This document shows positions 1-9,837 of a stretch of 64,000 nucleotides of DNA, in pieces. A program made the translations under genes and the position numbers. Source of the DNA: Microcebus murinus (Eukaryota; Chordata; Mammalia; Primates; Cheirogaleidae); contig NC_134119.1 of the NCBI RefSeq assembly GCF_040939455.1, positions 11,520,501 to 11,584,500 of the forward strand, given 5' to 3'. The first letter of the stretch is position 1. Each line of letters begins with the position of its first letter. The notes below the pieces were generated by a model. That model was given only the letters and a program-made list of their open reading frames with translations. It was not told the DNA's origin and made no database searches.

Positions 1-300
1 GTGTTGGATCCAGGAGCTTAAGTATATTATCAGGACTTGGTTTCCCATGTCTCCAAGTTCTATTCCTCTCTGTGTTGGCTTTTCAACAAGCTGTACCACC
101 AACACGGCTGGAAAGATGGCCTCCTACAGCTCTAGGCTTGCTTCCTGGGGAGAAAGTAAGTCTCTTTTCCAATAGTCCCAGCAAAATCCCAGGGCTGATT
201 TTCATTGGCTCCACCCTGAGCCAATCACTTAGCCGGGTCTGGGTCACATGTCAATGACTGAAGCTGGGATAGGACTGAGAATGGGAAAGAGGCGGCTCCT
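1..300 (+). repeat. Old dispersed repeat, family A (3' part, cut by window start)
   Basis: Matches the other family A copies in this window near 16.0, 36.2 and 58.9 kb. Shared landmarks are CTGTGTTGGCTT, AAGATGGC followed by a run on CAGCTCTAGGCTT, CCCAGCAAAATCCCAGGG, and a facing ATTGG/CCAAT pair around 205-225, followed by GGGTCACATG. I recognise this as a common old mammalian repeat but cannot give its database name. The CCAAT boxes would suit an LTR; that is inference only. Confidence 0.6.
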
Positions 301-371
301 CAAAGAACCACCAAGAGATAAATGTGAACTGGCAGAAAGAATCTACGGCCAGCATGAAGTTTATTGCCTAC

Positions 372-505
372 TGGAGGGAGACAGGCATTAAACAAATAAA
401 AAATTAAATGAAAGAATAATCACACGAAGTGTAATACGTATGTCATGAAGGAAAGAAGCAGGTGTTTTGATAGCTCAAGGTCAGGGAGGGCTTCTCGGCA
501 TAGGT
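372..505 (-). repeat. L2 LINE fragment, antisense
   Basis: GGAGACAGGCATTAAACAAATAAA and, further on, GGTCAGGGAGGGCTTCTC are the reverse complement of the L2 3' region (the part before the terminal GAATGA repeats). It is highly diverged. The DNA from 505 to 700 shows no feature I can name. Confidence 0.5.
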
Positions 506-704
506 GCCCTTTTCTGGGAATCTCAACGTGATTTCTGTCCTCCCACCGCAGAAGTGATCTTGCTTCTGCAAGTTGTCCGGGCTACCTCTCCTGCGCGGTT
601 TAGCGTGCTCCCTCTTGTCTCCTGTTTTCTTCTCAACTTGTTTCATCTCCCCAAATAAAACAGGATGTTCTCAAGTCTAGGACTGTATCTTATTCCTTTC
701 TGTG

Positions 705-805
705 TTCTCAAGCAGGGTGGGTGGGCTGCCTTTTTTGTAAATAAAATATTATTGGAACATGGCCAGGCCCATTCAGTTACCTAGCGTGTACAGCTGCTTC
801 CAGAC
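705..805 (-). mobile_element. hAT-type DNA transposon fragment
   Basis: TTTGTAAATAAAATATTATTGGAACATGGCCAGGCCCATTC is the internal part of a non-autonomous hAT family whose fuller copies are seen at 9846-10725 and 50973-51284. The terminal inverted repeats are missing here. Confidence 0.55.
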
Positions 806-954
806 GTGCGGCTGTAAAGCCTAAAACACGTTTATTATCTATTAATAGCCTTTAGAGGAAAAGTTGCCTGAGCTGTGACCTGATGCCGCCTCAGGGCCTG
901 GTGCAGAGGAAGAGCTTGGTGGGTGTTATGGGGCCGGGGCAGGGAGAGAGGGAA

Positions 955-1040
955 AGCGCAAGCGAGCTGTGTGACTCTGCATGAATCACTCAACCTCTCT
1001 GGGTCTCTGACTGCACACTTGCAGTGTGGGCTGGCCCCCC
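955..1040 (+). repeat. MIR SINE, central part
   Basis: GAGCTGTGTGACTCTGCATGAATCACTCAACCTCTCTGGGTCTC aligns with the end of the tRNA-derived head and the start of the MIR core. It abuts the L2 fragment that follows. Confidence 0.7.
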
Positions 1041-1175
1041 TCATTCTTCGGATCTCAGCTCATGTGTCCCCTCTCCAGAGAGGCCCTCCCTGACCCTGAA
1101 TGGCCAGTTTGGACTTGTGGTATTTACACTCTTTCCATGATAAAATGTCTCTCTGGTTTATTTTGAGATTGGGCC
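1041..1175 (+). repeat. L2 LINE fragment
   Basis: GGATCTCAGCTCATGTGTCC, then AGAGAGGCCCTCCCTGACC and TATTTACACTCTTTCC, follow the L2 3' coding end and UTR in order on the plus strand. Confidence 0.75.
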
Positions 1176-1264
1176 CACGTGAGCGGGCGTCGGTCCCCTC
1201 CTCTGCACAGCGTTTCTCCTCCCCTCGAACGCCGGCTCTCCGGTGGGGTGAGCGGAAGGAGCTC

Positions 1265-1400
1265 TGGCGTGGGATTCTGGGTTCGTAATCCCAGAACGGC
1301 CACATATGCACTGTGAGACTCTGGTCAGACCTTTCCTCTCTCTGGGCCTCGGTTTCCTCAGCTGGAAAATGGGCGTGGTGACTACCAAGCAGGGCGACTG
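1265..1400 (+). repeat. MIR SINE
   Basis: The order is head (GGGTTCGTAATCCCAGAACGGCC), CTGTGAGACTCTGGTCAGACC, and GCCTCGGTTTCCTCAGCTGGAAAATGGG. This is a typical MIR with about 25% divergence by eye. Confidence 0.75.
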
Positions 1401-1866
1401 GAAAGACAGGTGTGCTCACCAGTGCCAGGTGCCCAGCGCTGTGCCGGGCTGAGCACAGAGGCGTCGTTCATGCCAGGTTGTTTTCCCTTCCCTCCTTCCT
1501 TTTCTCAAGAGAGTTTCCCCCTGACCTTGCCATGATGCAGCGGTACCTCCCACGGCACCTCCACCTGCCGGAAGGCCTCTGCAACGAGCATGCCAAGGCG
1601 TGCCGGGAGGGGAGGCGTCTAAGCGCCCTAGGCTGCATCACAGCCCCCCATTCCTTGGTGGGCACAGGGAGCTCCTCTAGGCTACATAAAGTGCTGTGCA
1701 AATGCACCCCGGCGACAGTCCCTCCATTTCCCTCTTCCTCCTCCTAGGCTAATGCCCCCACGTCCCTCCCGTATAAAAATTGCTGGACCCTCCCTGGGCG
1801 CATGGCTACGTGGTTTTCCAGACAGAACAGAGCAGTCCCCCAGGGCTGAGCGCCTCTCATTACTAA
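1400..1866. other. Unassigned GC-rich DNA
   Basis: No repeat, RNA gene or exon recognised. The short frames on both strands have no family resemblance. Confidence 0.5.
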
Positions 1867-2045
1867 GAGGGCCAGCTACAGAATTTGTGGGGCGCAGTAC
1901 AAAGTGAAAATGTGGCCCCCACATTCAAAAACTGGTAAGAATTTGAAGACGATGACAGCGGAGTGTTACAGCAACCGTGGAGCCCTGCTAAGTGCGGGCC
2001 CTGCTGGACGGTGCAGGCTGCACGCCCAGGAAGCCGGCCTGCCCG
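1867..2045 (+). repeat. Old dispersed repeat, family D
   Basis: ACAGAATTTGTGGGGCGCAGTACAAAGTGAAAATGTGGCC and GGTAAGAATTTGAAGACG belong to a recurring mammalian repeat; the second copy in this window is antisense at 28860-29030. It ends around GCACGCCCAGGAAGCCGGCC. Database name not known to me. Confidence 0.6.
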
Positions 2046-2394
2046 CGGGGCAGAGGGACTCAGAGGTCCGCATGGTGGGGAGTAGACGACCCCTCAGTCC
2101 CAGAGGATCAGCCAAGGGAAAAGTGCCTGCCCCAGCCCCTGCCTGGGGACAGGAGGCCAGAGCTGGGGCCTCAGGCGCCGATGCTGCGGGAGCCAGGTGG
2201 GCCTTGTCACCACCAAGTGAAGCAGTGGCTGCGAGGGCTCAGGAGGGCAGGTTCACTGGGGACGCCGGTCAACGCCCAGCCTCAGTGCCAGCACCCAGCC
2301 GCTCCTCAGGCTGGGCACGGAGGGGTCTGTGGTTGCCCGGAGCTCGCCCACCTGAGGCGGTAGCTGCTGTTCAGCTCTGGGCTGGTTCTGGGCC
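2046..2394. other. Unassigned GC-rich DNA
   Basis: Open frames run through here on the plus strand (1904-2410), but part of that frame lies inside family D, so it is not taken as coding. Confidence 0.45.
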
Positions 2395-2745
2395 CAGCCA
2401 GAAATTTTAATTTTCATGTGAGATGATCCCCATTTTTCAATGTTGGGAAGTAATTTTCAAAAATTAAAAACACTTGAGGCCAGATGCACTGGCTCACGCC
2501 TATAATCCTAGCACTCTGGGAGGCTGAGGCAGGAGGATCACTTGAGCCCAGGAGTGTGAGGTTGCTGTGAGCTAGGCTGATGCCACGGCACTCTAGCCCA
2601 GGTGACAGAGTGAGACTGTCTCAAAACGAAACAAAAGTTAAAAACAATTGAGAGAGCCAAACAGAACATGTCTGGGGACCACACGCAGCTTCTGGGGCTC
2701 CAATTTTTTGACCCCCGCAGCATAGAGCCTTCAGGTGGCTGGAAA
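2395..2745 (+). mobile_element. Old DNA-transposon-like repeat, split by an Alu
   Basis: Left piece: AATTTTAATTTTCATGTGAG to AAATTAAAAACACTTGA. Right piece: AATTGAGAGAGCCAAACAGAACATGTCTGGGGACCAC. The right piece carries the motif CCAAACAAAACATGTCTG seen again at 31378 and 37190. The two pieces join cleanly once the Alu at 2478-2637 and one TSD are removed. Confidence 0.5.
2478..2637 (+). repeat. Alu, internally deleted monomer-like copy
   Basis: Starts GGCCAGATGCACTGGCTCACGCC and jumps from GGAGGATCACTTGAGCCCAGGAG straight to the right-arm end with the strepsirrhine motif GAGCTAGGCTGATGCCACGG, then a short A-rich tail. The TSD is TTAAAAACACTTGA at 2464-2477 against TTAAAAACAATTGA at 2638-2651 (13 of 14). 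Confidence 0.93.
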
Positions 2746-2829
2746 TGGGAGGGGGTCATGTCTGGCTGCTGAGGCCCCCACTTGGAAGGGAGGAAAGGGA
2801 TGGAGCTTGGGCGACAGAAGCAACAAGTC

Positions 2830-3245
2830 CCCTGTGTTAGTTAGGGTTCAGAGAAACGGAGCCCATAGGACGTTTATGATGAGGAAGTGGCTCGTGTGAT
2901 CACGGAGGCTGAGAAGTCCCACAGTGTGGACGCCCAGGAGAAAGCCAGTGGTGTAATTCAGTCTGAGTCGGAAGGCCTGAGGACCAGAGGAGCGAAGGTG
3001 TAGACCCCAGTTCAAGGGCGGGCAAAGACCCTGGGCCCCGCTCGAGTAGGCCTTTCTGTTCTGCCCAGGCCCTGGGCGGCCTGGACGCCGCCCACCCACA
3101 CCGGGCAGAGCGTCCGCTCTCCCGCGTCCGCTGGTTCAAATGCGAATCTCATCCAGAAACGCCCTCGCAGACACACCCAAAACAGTTTAGTCCGGCCACC
3201 CCATGGCCAGTCAAGTGCACACATAAAGTTACCCGTCACATTCCT
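2830..3245 (+). repeat. Old dispersed repeat, family E, near full length
   Basis: Opens GTGTTAGTTAGGGTTCAGAGAAACGG, continues GGAGGCTGAGAAGTCCCACAG, AATTCAGTCTGAGTCGGAAGG, AATGCGAATCTCATCCAGAAACG, CAGACACACCCAAAACAG, and ends GTGCACACATAAAGTTACCCGTCAC. I know this order from many mammalian loci but cannot name the family with certainty. Confidence 0.65.
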
Positions 3246-3514
3246 CCTCCCTCTTCCTACTCCTGGCACCAGGCGTAGCCCGGGTAGCAAGTGTTTGCTG
3301 AATGACTATCCCACCAACGTGAGGCTTGGCTCCAGCAATCCAGGCAGCTCGTGCCTGGTAGGTGCCAAGAGGAGTCAGGGGGCTTCTCAGGTAAATCCTA
3401 AACTTGCTAGCTAGTGAGTTCCAACGTCTTCCACCTAACTTCCAACCAGAGCACGAAGAAAAAGCTCCTGGAGTGGCAGGAAAAAGCCCTCGATGTTGGG
3501 TCAGCAACTGGACT

Positions 3515-3660
3515 GGCTCCAGCCTCAGTTTCCCCATCTGTAACATGAGAATAGTGCATGGAGTGACCCAGAGGATGGATGAGATGAAACATGCAAAGTG
3601 CTCGGCAAAGTGTGTGATGGGCAGCAAACGTAAGCCAGTATTTGTATTGCTACTTCCATC
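3515..3660 (+). repeat. MIR SINE, core and 3' end
   Basis: GGCTCCAGCCTCAGTTTCCCC, ATCTGTAACATGAGAATAGTG, and ATGCAAAGTGCTCGGCAAAGTG match MIR core to tail. A short TCA triplet run follows at 3657-3677. Confidence 0.75.
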
Positions 3661-3887
3661 ATCATCATCATCATCACCATGCAAGCATTTGGCTTATTTC
3701 TAAGGGCTGTGGGCCTGTGGAAAAGTTAATTGTGTAGAATTAAACTTGATATCCTTGTGGAGTAATGTGGGCTCCACTATTTCAGGCCAGAAAGCTTGGG
3801 CATTCGGAGATTCTCAGTAGAGATTAGAGTGCCTAGGACTGGAATTCTCTTGCGCAAGATCACTGCTGCGGTGTTCAGTGTTGGCGC

Positions 3888-4165
3888 ATGGCCATTCAAG
3901 GTCACAACTCTGAGGTTCAAGGTCAGAAGACGGCCGTCCAAGGTCAGAATCCTCAAATCTGTAATTGGACCCTAGGAGTCCGTGGCCAGAGAGTCAGTAT
4001 TCATGATTGAAACTCTAGCGGGCAAGGTCAGAACGCTGATGTTCCAAGTTGGAACTCATGTACAGAGCTGGAATTCTGAAGTTCAAGGTCAGAACACTTC
4101 AGCGGTATTCACCGTCAGAATTCTGGCAGGCACATTCAGACGCTGGTGTTTGGAGTCGGAACTCT
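3888..4165 (+). repeat. Decayed 21-bp minisatellite rich in TCAAGGTCA motifs
   Basis: The unit is close to AAGGTCAGAACNCTGANGTTC. The motif TCAAGGTCA is exact at 3896-3904, 3917-3925 and 4083-4091. One-mismatch forms occur at 3938-3946 (CCAAGGTCA) and 4022-4030 (GCAAGGTCA). The first three starts are exactly 21 bp apart. Later units are more diverged (around 3960-4015 and 4110-4165). Confidence 0.75.
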
Positions 4166-4925
4166 TGTTCCCTCCTTGTTATGTTGTGAGTTCACCCCTT
4201 CTGTGTGTCCTTAACCCTTCATCCTCCACCCTCCCTGCTGCAGTGCAAACCACACAAGGTCCCCAAAGCTCCAATGAGCCAGAAGCGTTCTGATCCTTCT
4301 GCCTCTGTTTCTGATGTCCGTCCACTTGGGCCGTGCTGGGAGAGGTGACAGGATCCTCAGGGAGGCAGCTGACGTGTGGCTCCCCGGCCCCACGCCTGCC
4401 AAAGCCCCCGAGCCTGTTGTCAACTCTGTTTAGATCCACCTCTTCTCCTCGCTGGCTGCCTTGGAGCAGGCCCAGGGAAGCAGCTCTGCCAAACCCCTGG
4501 GGGCACCTGGATGATCTCGCTGCTCCGCCATCCAGAGAAAGGCAAACAGTGTCGGGCGAGGGGCAGAGCCGAGTGCCAAGGGCTTGTGGCTTCCCGATCG
4601 GGAGATGTGGGGCTGGCAGCCGCAGCGGGGAGGCGGAGCAGCCTGTTGGTCCCTGCGGTCACCACGAACGCACTGTCGGTGCCAACTGGAGGGGAGCTTT
4701 ATTGATCCTGGGCTGGAGGGGCTAAAAAAAAGTCATCTTTAAACTCGACTTACAATGGTGCAAACAACGAGCGCTCAGCGGAAGGGGGCGGGGAGCCCGA
4801 GCAAGCGGCTGTAACACCCCCCTTTCCTCCGCCTGCCTTTACCGTTTCCGTAGCCCTCGTCACCACCTGGCGGATCACGGGTTTGCCCGGCTCTTGTCTC
4901 TCGTCCCGCCACACCGTAGGCGCCG
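4166..4925. other. Unassigned DNA
   Basis: No repeat or exon recognised. CpG density rises between about 4540 and 4930. Confidence 0.5.
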
Positions 4926-5032
4926 TCAGAGAGGGACTGGGTCGGGTTGTGCTGCTACTTCCCCAGTGCCTAAAACCGCACCTAGCATCCAGTAGGTACT
5001 AAATAAATATTTGTTAAATGAATGAATGACTA
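4926..5032 (+). repeat. L2 LINE 3' end
   Basis: Ends in CACCTAGCATCCAGTAGGTACTAAATAAATATTTGTTAAATGAATGAATGAC, the classic L2 terminus. Confidence 0.85.
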
Positions 5033-5164
5033 TTGTCCCTTCAGAGACGAACTTAGAGAGTTTTCTGAGCTCCCTAATCATTCCATATGCAGCCCATCTC
5101 TAATCCCATTTGCTCTGTCTGCGTAGAGTTTGTGGATAGGTTGAGGGAACTGGTGGCAGGGAGG

Positions 5165-5540
5165 GGTTCCAACCACTCTGCAGCTTCCTCTTGCTCCCAG
5201 GATAACTTTCCTGATCCTTTCTGGCCACCAAGGCCCTGCAAGATCTGCCACCCCACCTTCATAACCACACAGCCATCATATCCCCCCTTTGGTTCTCCCA
5301 GCCATACTGGGTATCATTTCTCAGATCCTCAGCACACAGCTGCTGGGTGTGCCTCAGGGCCTTTGCACACGCTGTCCTGTCTGACTAGGACAACTTGCAG
5401 CCCCTCTCCTGGCCCCCTGGCCTCCCTAACTCATCTTTTAGGGCTCTGTTTAAACACCCCTCTCCTGACTTCCCAAACTTGATATTGTCCACTCCCTGAT
5501 GGGCCCTGGGATTTCTTTGAAGAATTTATCATTAGACTCC
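5165..5540 (+). repeat. L2 LINE, ORF2 end and UTR
   Basis: CTCAGGGCCTTTGCACACGCTGTCC, TTTTAGGGCTCTGTTTAAACACC and CCTGACTTCCCAAACTTG follow the L2 order. It may be a separate insertion from the L2 end just before it, because the order is reversed (3' end first). Confidence 0.7.
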
Positions 5541-5924
5541 ACCCCCCCTACCTCCCCACCCCCCGCCCCCGTCACTGCTTTTGGAGTCCAAAGTTCAACA
5601 CTGTGGGGACAATCTTTCCTGAACTGGAGGTTCCTTGTGAGTGAGACAGCCAGAGTCCCTTCTTTTTTCACTCAGAAAAATGCAGAAACTGGCTCCTCTT
5701 CCCAGATAGGAGACATTCTTACTCAAGGGAGGAGGCGTTTTGGTCTCCCAGGAAGAGTTCTTGGCCGCCCCTCCAAAGCCTGTCCCATGCCAGCCCCATA
5801 ACCATGGGGCCTTTGTCCCCTCAGTTACCTCTCACCTTCCAGCTGTCCAGGTTGGGCCCAGGGCTCCCTGGGGACTCCGAGGAGCTTGGAGGGTGCCACC
5901 CAGCCTCTGAAGGCACCCGCAAAA

Positions 5925-6110
5925 TAGCTGACACTCTGTGCGCCTCTCTTACAAACATGAACTCATTTGACCCTCCCAACGCCCTATGAGGAGGGTATTA
6001 TCATTATCCCTTTTTACAGATGAGGAAACTGAGCCCCAGAACAGTTAAGTCGCACATGCAAGGATGCAGCTAAGAGGGGGCAGGGCAGCATTTGAACCCA
6101 GAGCCCAGGC
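5925..6110 (-). repeat. MIR SINE, antisense
   Basis: GCCCTATGAGGAGGGTATTATCATTATCCC, TTTTTACAGATGAGGAAACTGAG and GGGCAGCATTTGAACCCAG are the reverse complement of MIR core and head. Confidence 0.8.
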
Positions 6111-6325
6111 CCAGGCCCTGAATCAGCATGTCCCCTCCTTCTGCTTCCCTTCCCTTCTCTCCCCAGCCTGCCTCTCACTTGTCTCTTCCTTTCACTTCTT
6201 GGTCTTCTCACCTTGCTCTTTGCTCTTCTCTCTTTTCTCCTTAAGTAACTCGAAGTCTCCAGGCTATAAACAACCCCAAGGGCATGGATGTTTTGTTGTA
6301 TTTTTCATATTGTAAAAATCATAAG

Positions 6326-6655
6326 GGCCGGGTGTGGTGGCTCACGCCTGTAATCCTAGCACTCTGGGAGGCTGAGGCGGGCGGATTGCTCAAGGTCAGG
6401 AGTTCGAAACCAGCCTGAGCAAGAGCGAGACCTCGTCTCTACTATAAATAGAAAGAAATTAATTGGCCAACTAATATATATAGAAAAAATTAGCTGGCCA
6501 TGGTGGCGCATGCCTGTAGTCCCAGCTACTCGGGAGGCTGAGGCAGCAGGATTGCTTGAGCCCAGGAGTTTGAGGTTGCTGTGAGCTAGGCTGACGCCAC
6601 GGCACTCACTCTAGCCTGGACAACAAAGCGAGACTCTGTCTCAAAAAAAAAAAAA
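6326..6655 (+). repeat. Alu, lemur-type dimer with AT-rich middle
   Basis: Full-length from GGCCGGGTGTGGTGGCTCACG to the A-tail. Between the arms lies AAATTAATTGGCCAACTAAT plus TATATATAG. The right arm has GAGGCAGCAGGATTGC and GCTGACGCCACGG. The TSD AAAAATCATAAGG is perfect at 6314-6326 and 6656-6668, with one base shared with the element start. Confidence 0.97.
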
Positions 6656-6869
6656 AAAAATCATAAGGGCAGTGGATTTTTTCACATCTTTATAAGGGAG
6701 GGAGGGTGGGAAAGATGGGAGTTTTCCATTTGATTTGCTGCAGATTGGGGTGGGGCAGGGGCAGGTCTGCTCACAGGGGCCTGCAAGACTCCAGGAGTCC
6801 AGGCTGCCCACCTCCCTGGCCTCGTCACCACCGCCATCAGCCACACGGATCTTGTACTCGTACTCAGTA

Positions 6870-7345
6870 AATCCTCCTGCCTTGGCCTTTGCACGTGGTG
6901 TTCCCTCTGCCTGGAATGCTCTTCCTCTCTTCTCCACTCAGTTATTTGCCTCCTCATCCTAAAGCTCCCAGATCAAATGCCACCTCCTCCAGGAAGCCTT
7001 TCCTGATCTCTGAAGAGGTCAAATCCCCCAGTTACAGGTTTTCAAAGTTCTGTGTCTCTCTCATGGATGGCCTTTGCTCCCATTGTAATTTCACATCCGT
7101 TTAAGCCATTATCTGATTACCCCCTGCCTCCTCGTCTGACCGTGGGCTCCCCATAGGAGCACTTTGCTGTGGGCATCTGTCTCTCCTGCACCTAGCACCC
7201 TGCTACCTCCATGTCTCTCCTGCACCTAGCACCCTGCTACCTCCATGTCTCTCCTGCACCTAGCACCCTGCTACCTCCATGTCTCTATTGCACCTAGCAC
7301 CCTGCTACCTCCATGTAAATCCTCCGTAAGACTGTTGAATGAATG
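6870..7345 (+). repeat. L2 LINE 3' part carrying an internal tandem array
   Basis: TTGGCCTTTGCACGTGGTGTTCC, CTGCCTGGAATGCTC, CCAGGAAGCCTTTCCTGATC and, at the end, GACTGTTGAATGAATGG are all in L2 order. The normal L2 phrase for the cost-free tail (CTGCACCTAGCACCCTG) is expanded into the 34-bp array listed separately. Confidence 0.85.
7179..7314 (+). repeat. 34-bp tandem array, four copies
   Basis: Units at 7179-7212, 7213-7246, 7247-7280 and 7281-7314. Each begins GTCTCTCCTGCACC and ends CTGCTACCTCCAT. The first three are identical; the fourth differs at two adjacent bases (CTATTG for CTCCTG). It lies within an L2 3' end, so the array arose by local duplication of L2 sequence. Confidence 0.95.
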
Positions 7346-7734
7346 GACGGATGGATGGATGCAGAGGTTAGTCAAAGTTGGCAGAAAGCAAACATCACAC
7401 TCCTTTGGGTGGGGAGCGCATGAGATGGTCTGAAACGTCCAGCTGGAACCCCAACCAGAAGGTTCTTATTGTCTCCTGAAAGCAACAGGGCGGCAGATTC
7501 TTTACAAGCAGCGGGGATGTCCTCTCTGGTGCTCAGTGTGTGTTGAATGACCACTGCTGTCTTCTACCAGCTTTGTGAAGATACCTGCTTGGGTTATGTC
7601 TTATGGGTCGATGTTGAATTTTACTTATGTAAACCCTACATATGAAGACTCTAAACCTAGGAAACAGAAGGTCCGAGGGAGGTTTTAAAATGAAGAATCC
7701 CAGAGAATTCACTTCTGGTGAATTGAGTTGAGTT
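7346..7734. other. Unassigned DNA
   Basis: A short ATGG run at 7343-7362 extends the L2 tail. Nothing else recognised. Confidence 0.5.
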
Positions 7735-7830
7735 GGCAGTTGTGCTCCCTTTGGGGGCAGGTGGGCATGGTTCAGATCCCAGCTCCACCGCTAGTGCCTG
7801 TGTCCTTGGGCAGGTCCTTTCCACTGTCCT
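7735..7830 (+). repeat. MIR SINE head
   Basis: GGTTCAGATCCCAGCTCCACC followed by GTGTCCTTGGGCAGGTCC matches the tRNA-like head and start of the core. Confidence 0.65.
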
Positions 7831-7989
7831 GGCTGACGTTTCCTCCAGAATCCATCCTCCCGGCAGGAAGACAGGCCGTCTTTCCTGCTCTCCCAGCAAA
7901 AGTCCCAGGACCGACTTGAGTCCTGTGATCATCCATCCCTGAACCGATCCCTGTGGCCAGAAGGGACATGCATGAATGGACCAGCTTGG

Positions 7990-8160
7990 GTCACAGACCA
8001 CCATTAGGTCCAGGGGAGATACCTGAAATGGGATTTGCTTACTAGTCTTCTTTATATTAATTCATTTAATTTTCTAAATCAAGTTGTTTGAAGAGGAAAT
8101 TTGATATCATGAAGAATCGGTACCATTTGCCATAAATCATGTCTTAAAATTCCAGCCGCA
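7990..8160. other. AT-rich unassigned DNA
   Basis: From 8040 the DNA is AT-rich (TTATATTAATTCATTTAATTTTC) within an otherwise GC-rich region. No repeat recognised. Confidence 0.4.
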
Positions 8161-8339
8161 TGCTGGAGCCTGACAGCTGCTCTCTTTGGGTTAGAAGGGG
8201 AGACTGGGTGTTAGGGAGGTGGGAGAGTCTCATTGGCTTCACACTGGGACTGAGTCTGCAGGTTTGTAGAGAACTGGGAAGGGCAGCACCTTCTCACCTG
8301 CGAATCCATGTGATTCCACGTCTTGTCCCTGGACAACTA

Positions 8340-8515
8340 AACCAGTCCTGCCTGCACGTGACAGGCATCTGGGGATCTCTGAAAAATCCCAATGCCAGGC
8401 CACCCTCCAGGCCCATTAAATCAGAAACTCAGGGACCCAGGGATTGGTATATTTCAAAGCTCCCACGGCGAATCCGCTGTGCAGCGAGGCTGAGGAATCC
8501 AGATTTCAACGCATC
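8340..8515 (+). mobile_element. hAT-type DNA transposon fragment (MER5/MER20-like)
   Basis: ATCTGGGGATCTCTGAAAAATCCCAATGCCAGG, then TAAATCAGAAACTCAGGG and AGGAATCCAGATTTCAACGC, follow the internal order of this hAT group. Its terminal repeats are not clear. Confidence 0.55.
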
Positions 8516-8844
8516 TAACACAGGTGGTGTGTGTCCCACACCTGGACGCACGAGAGTTCGGCAACTCCGTTGGGCTGCAGGAAGGGCGCACTGTGACAGC
8601 GGGGTGCCCTGGCTGGCCAGGGAGCATCACAGAGAGCATGCTCCTGTTTCTCCAAGGAGTTAACTGAGCAGGAGTCTGGAGAGAGACATTTAACACTCTT
8701 GAATGGGAAGGAAACATAATGTCCATCTCGTATGTCTCGGAAGTATTAGATTCCCAAAATGAAATTCAACTCTCACCCTGATACGATCCTACCTCTATTG
8801 TCTGAATCCAATTGCTTGTTACAGAACCTGCAGTCACCAATTAT

Positions 8845-8965
8845 CTCAGACCCAGCTCTGCTGCTTGCCAGCTGTGTGGCCCCAGGCCAGGTGCTCAGCT
8901 TCTCTGATCTTCAGCTTCCTCATTTGCAGAATGGAGGCACATTGCTGGGCTGTGTGATCTTTAAG
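8845..8965 (+). repeat. MIR SINE
   Basis: CCCAGCTCTGCTGCTTGCCAGCTGTGTGGCC, then CTTCAGCTTCCTCATTTGCAGAATGG: head and core in order. Confidence 0.8.
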
Positions 8966-9074
8966 GGCATTTCCATTCTGAGGCCCTGTGAGTCTGCACA
9001 CAGGGAGGCAGCCACGGACGCCTTAACTGGACACCCAAGCCCTAGGTTGGGGTCTTCAACCCCAGGCAGTTCAG

Positions 9075-9190
9075 ATTCCCAGGACCACCCCCCAGACCAC
9101 AGCTTCACAGTCTCTGGAAGCAACCCGGGATCTGCATTCCTAAGAAGGCTCTCAGTTGATTCTGATAGGAGTGGTCCTCAAACACACTTT
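9075..9190 (+). mobile_element. MER5-like hAT fragment
   Basis: GATCTGCATTCCTAAGAAGGCTCTC, TTGATTCTGATAGGAGTGGTCC and TCAAACACACTTT resemble the 3' half of MER5-type elements. It directly precedes the TSD of the following Alu. Confidence 0.5.
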
Positions 9191-9203
9191 AAAAGCACAT
9201 TGC

Positions 9204-9413
9204 AGCCTGAGCAAGAGCGAGACCCTGTCTCTACAAAAACTAGAAAAATTAGCAAAGTGTGGTGGCGCATGCCTGTAGCACCGGCTACGCAGGAGGCTGA
9301 GGGAGGAGGATCACTTGAGCCCAGGAGTTGGAGTTTGCAGTGAGCTATGATGATGCCACTGCACTCTAACCAGAGTGACAGAAAGAGAGAGACCCTGTCT
9401 CAACAACAACAAC
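9204..9413 (+). repeat. Alu, 5'-truncated
   Basis: Begins in the left arm at AGCCTGAGCAAGAGCGAGACC and runs through the right arm to CTCAACAACAACAAC. The TSD AAAGCACATTGC (9192-9203) pairs with AAAGCATATTGC (9414-9425), 11 of 12, so the truncation happened at insertion. Confidence 0.95.
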
Positions 9414-9589
9414 AAAGCATATTGCCTATGCCTTGGTGTTCACTGTAAAAGCCTTCACGCCCTCCTCCCAGCGGCCTCTGTTTTATAGGTGAGGAAGCTC
9501 AGAGAGGCCACGGGTCTGCAGTGAGCCCGTGGAGGGGCTTGGATTCAACTCCGAGCCTGCCCAACTCCCTAGCTAGTGCTCTTCCCCCA

Positions 9590-9837
9590 TCCATGTGACA
9601 TTTCTCGAACTTTACGTGTCCAAAACTAAGCCCTGGGTCTCCCCACTTCAAACTTGCTCCTGCCAATGTCCCCGATCTCAGTATCTCTTTCTGGGCGCAG
9701 AGGCCAAAACCCCGGGAGCCATTCACAACTCCCTGTTCCTTAGTCATGATCTCTCTGGGATCTCTCTGTGCAAAGCCCAGGGCCCGGCTTTCAAAGTGTA
9801 TCCAGACTCCAGCCCCTTTTCACCACCCCCATTAACA
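9590..9837 (+). repeat. L2 LINE internal part
   Basis: GTCTCCCCACTTCAAACTTGCTCC, CCCCGATCTCAGTATC and GGGAGCCATTCACAACTCCC follow the L2 ORF2 region. Confidence 0.65.

Noticed and set aside
5165..5540. Pro/Cys/Ser-rich frame at 5087-5482 as an exon
   Set aside because: The DNA is L2 sequence.
7179..7314. CRISPR-like array
   Set aside because: Units are directly adjacent with no spacers, and the host is a primate; it is a simple tandem duplication.
8759..9343. 194-codon plus-strand frame
   Set aside because: It passes through a MIR, a MER5-like piece and the 5'-truncated Alu, so it is a patchwork of repeats.
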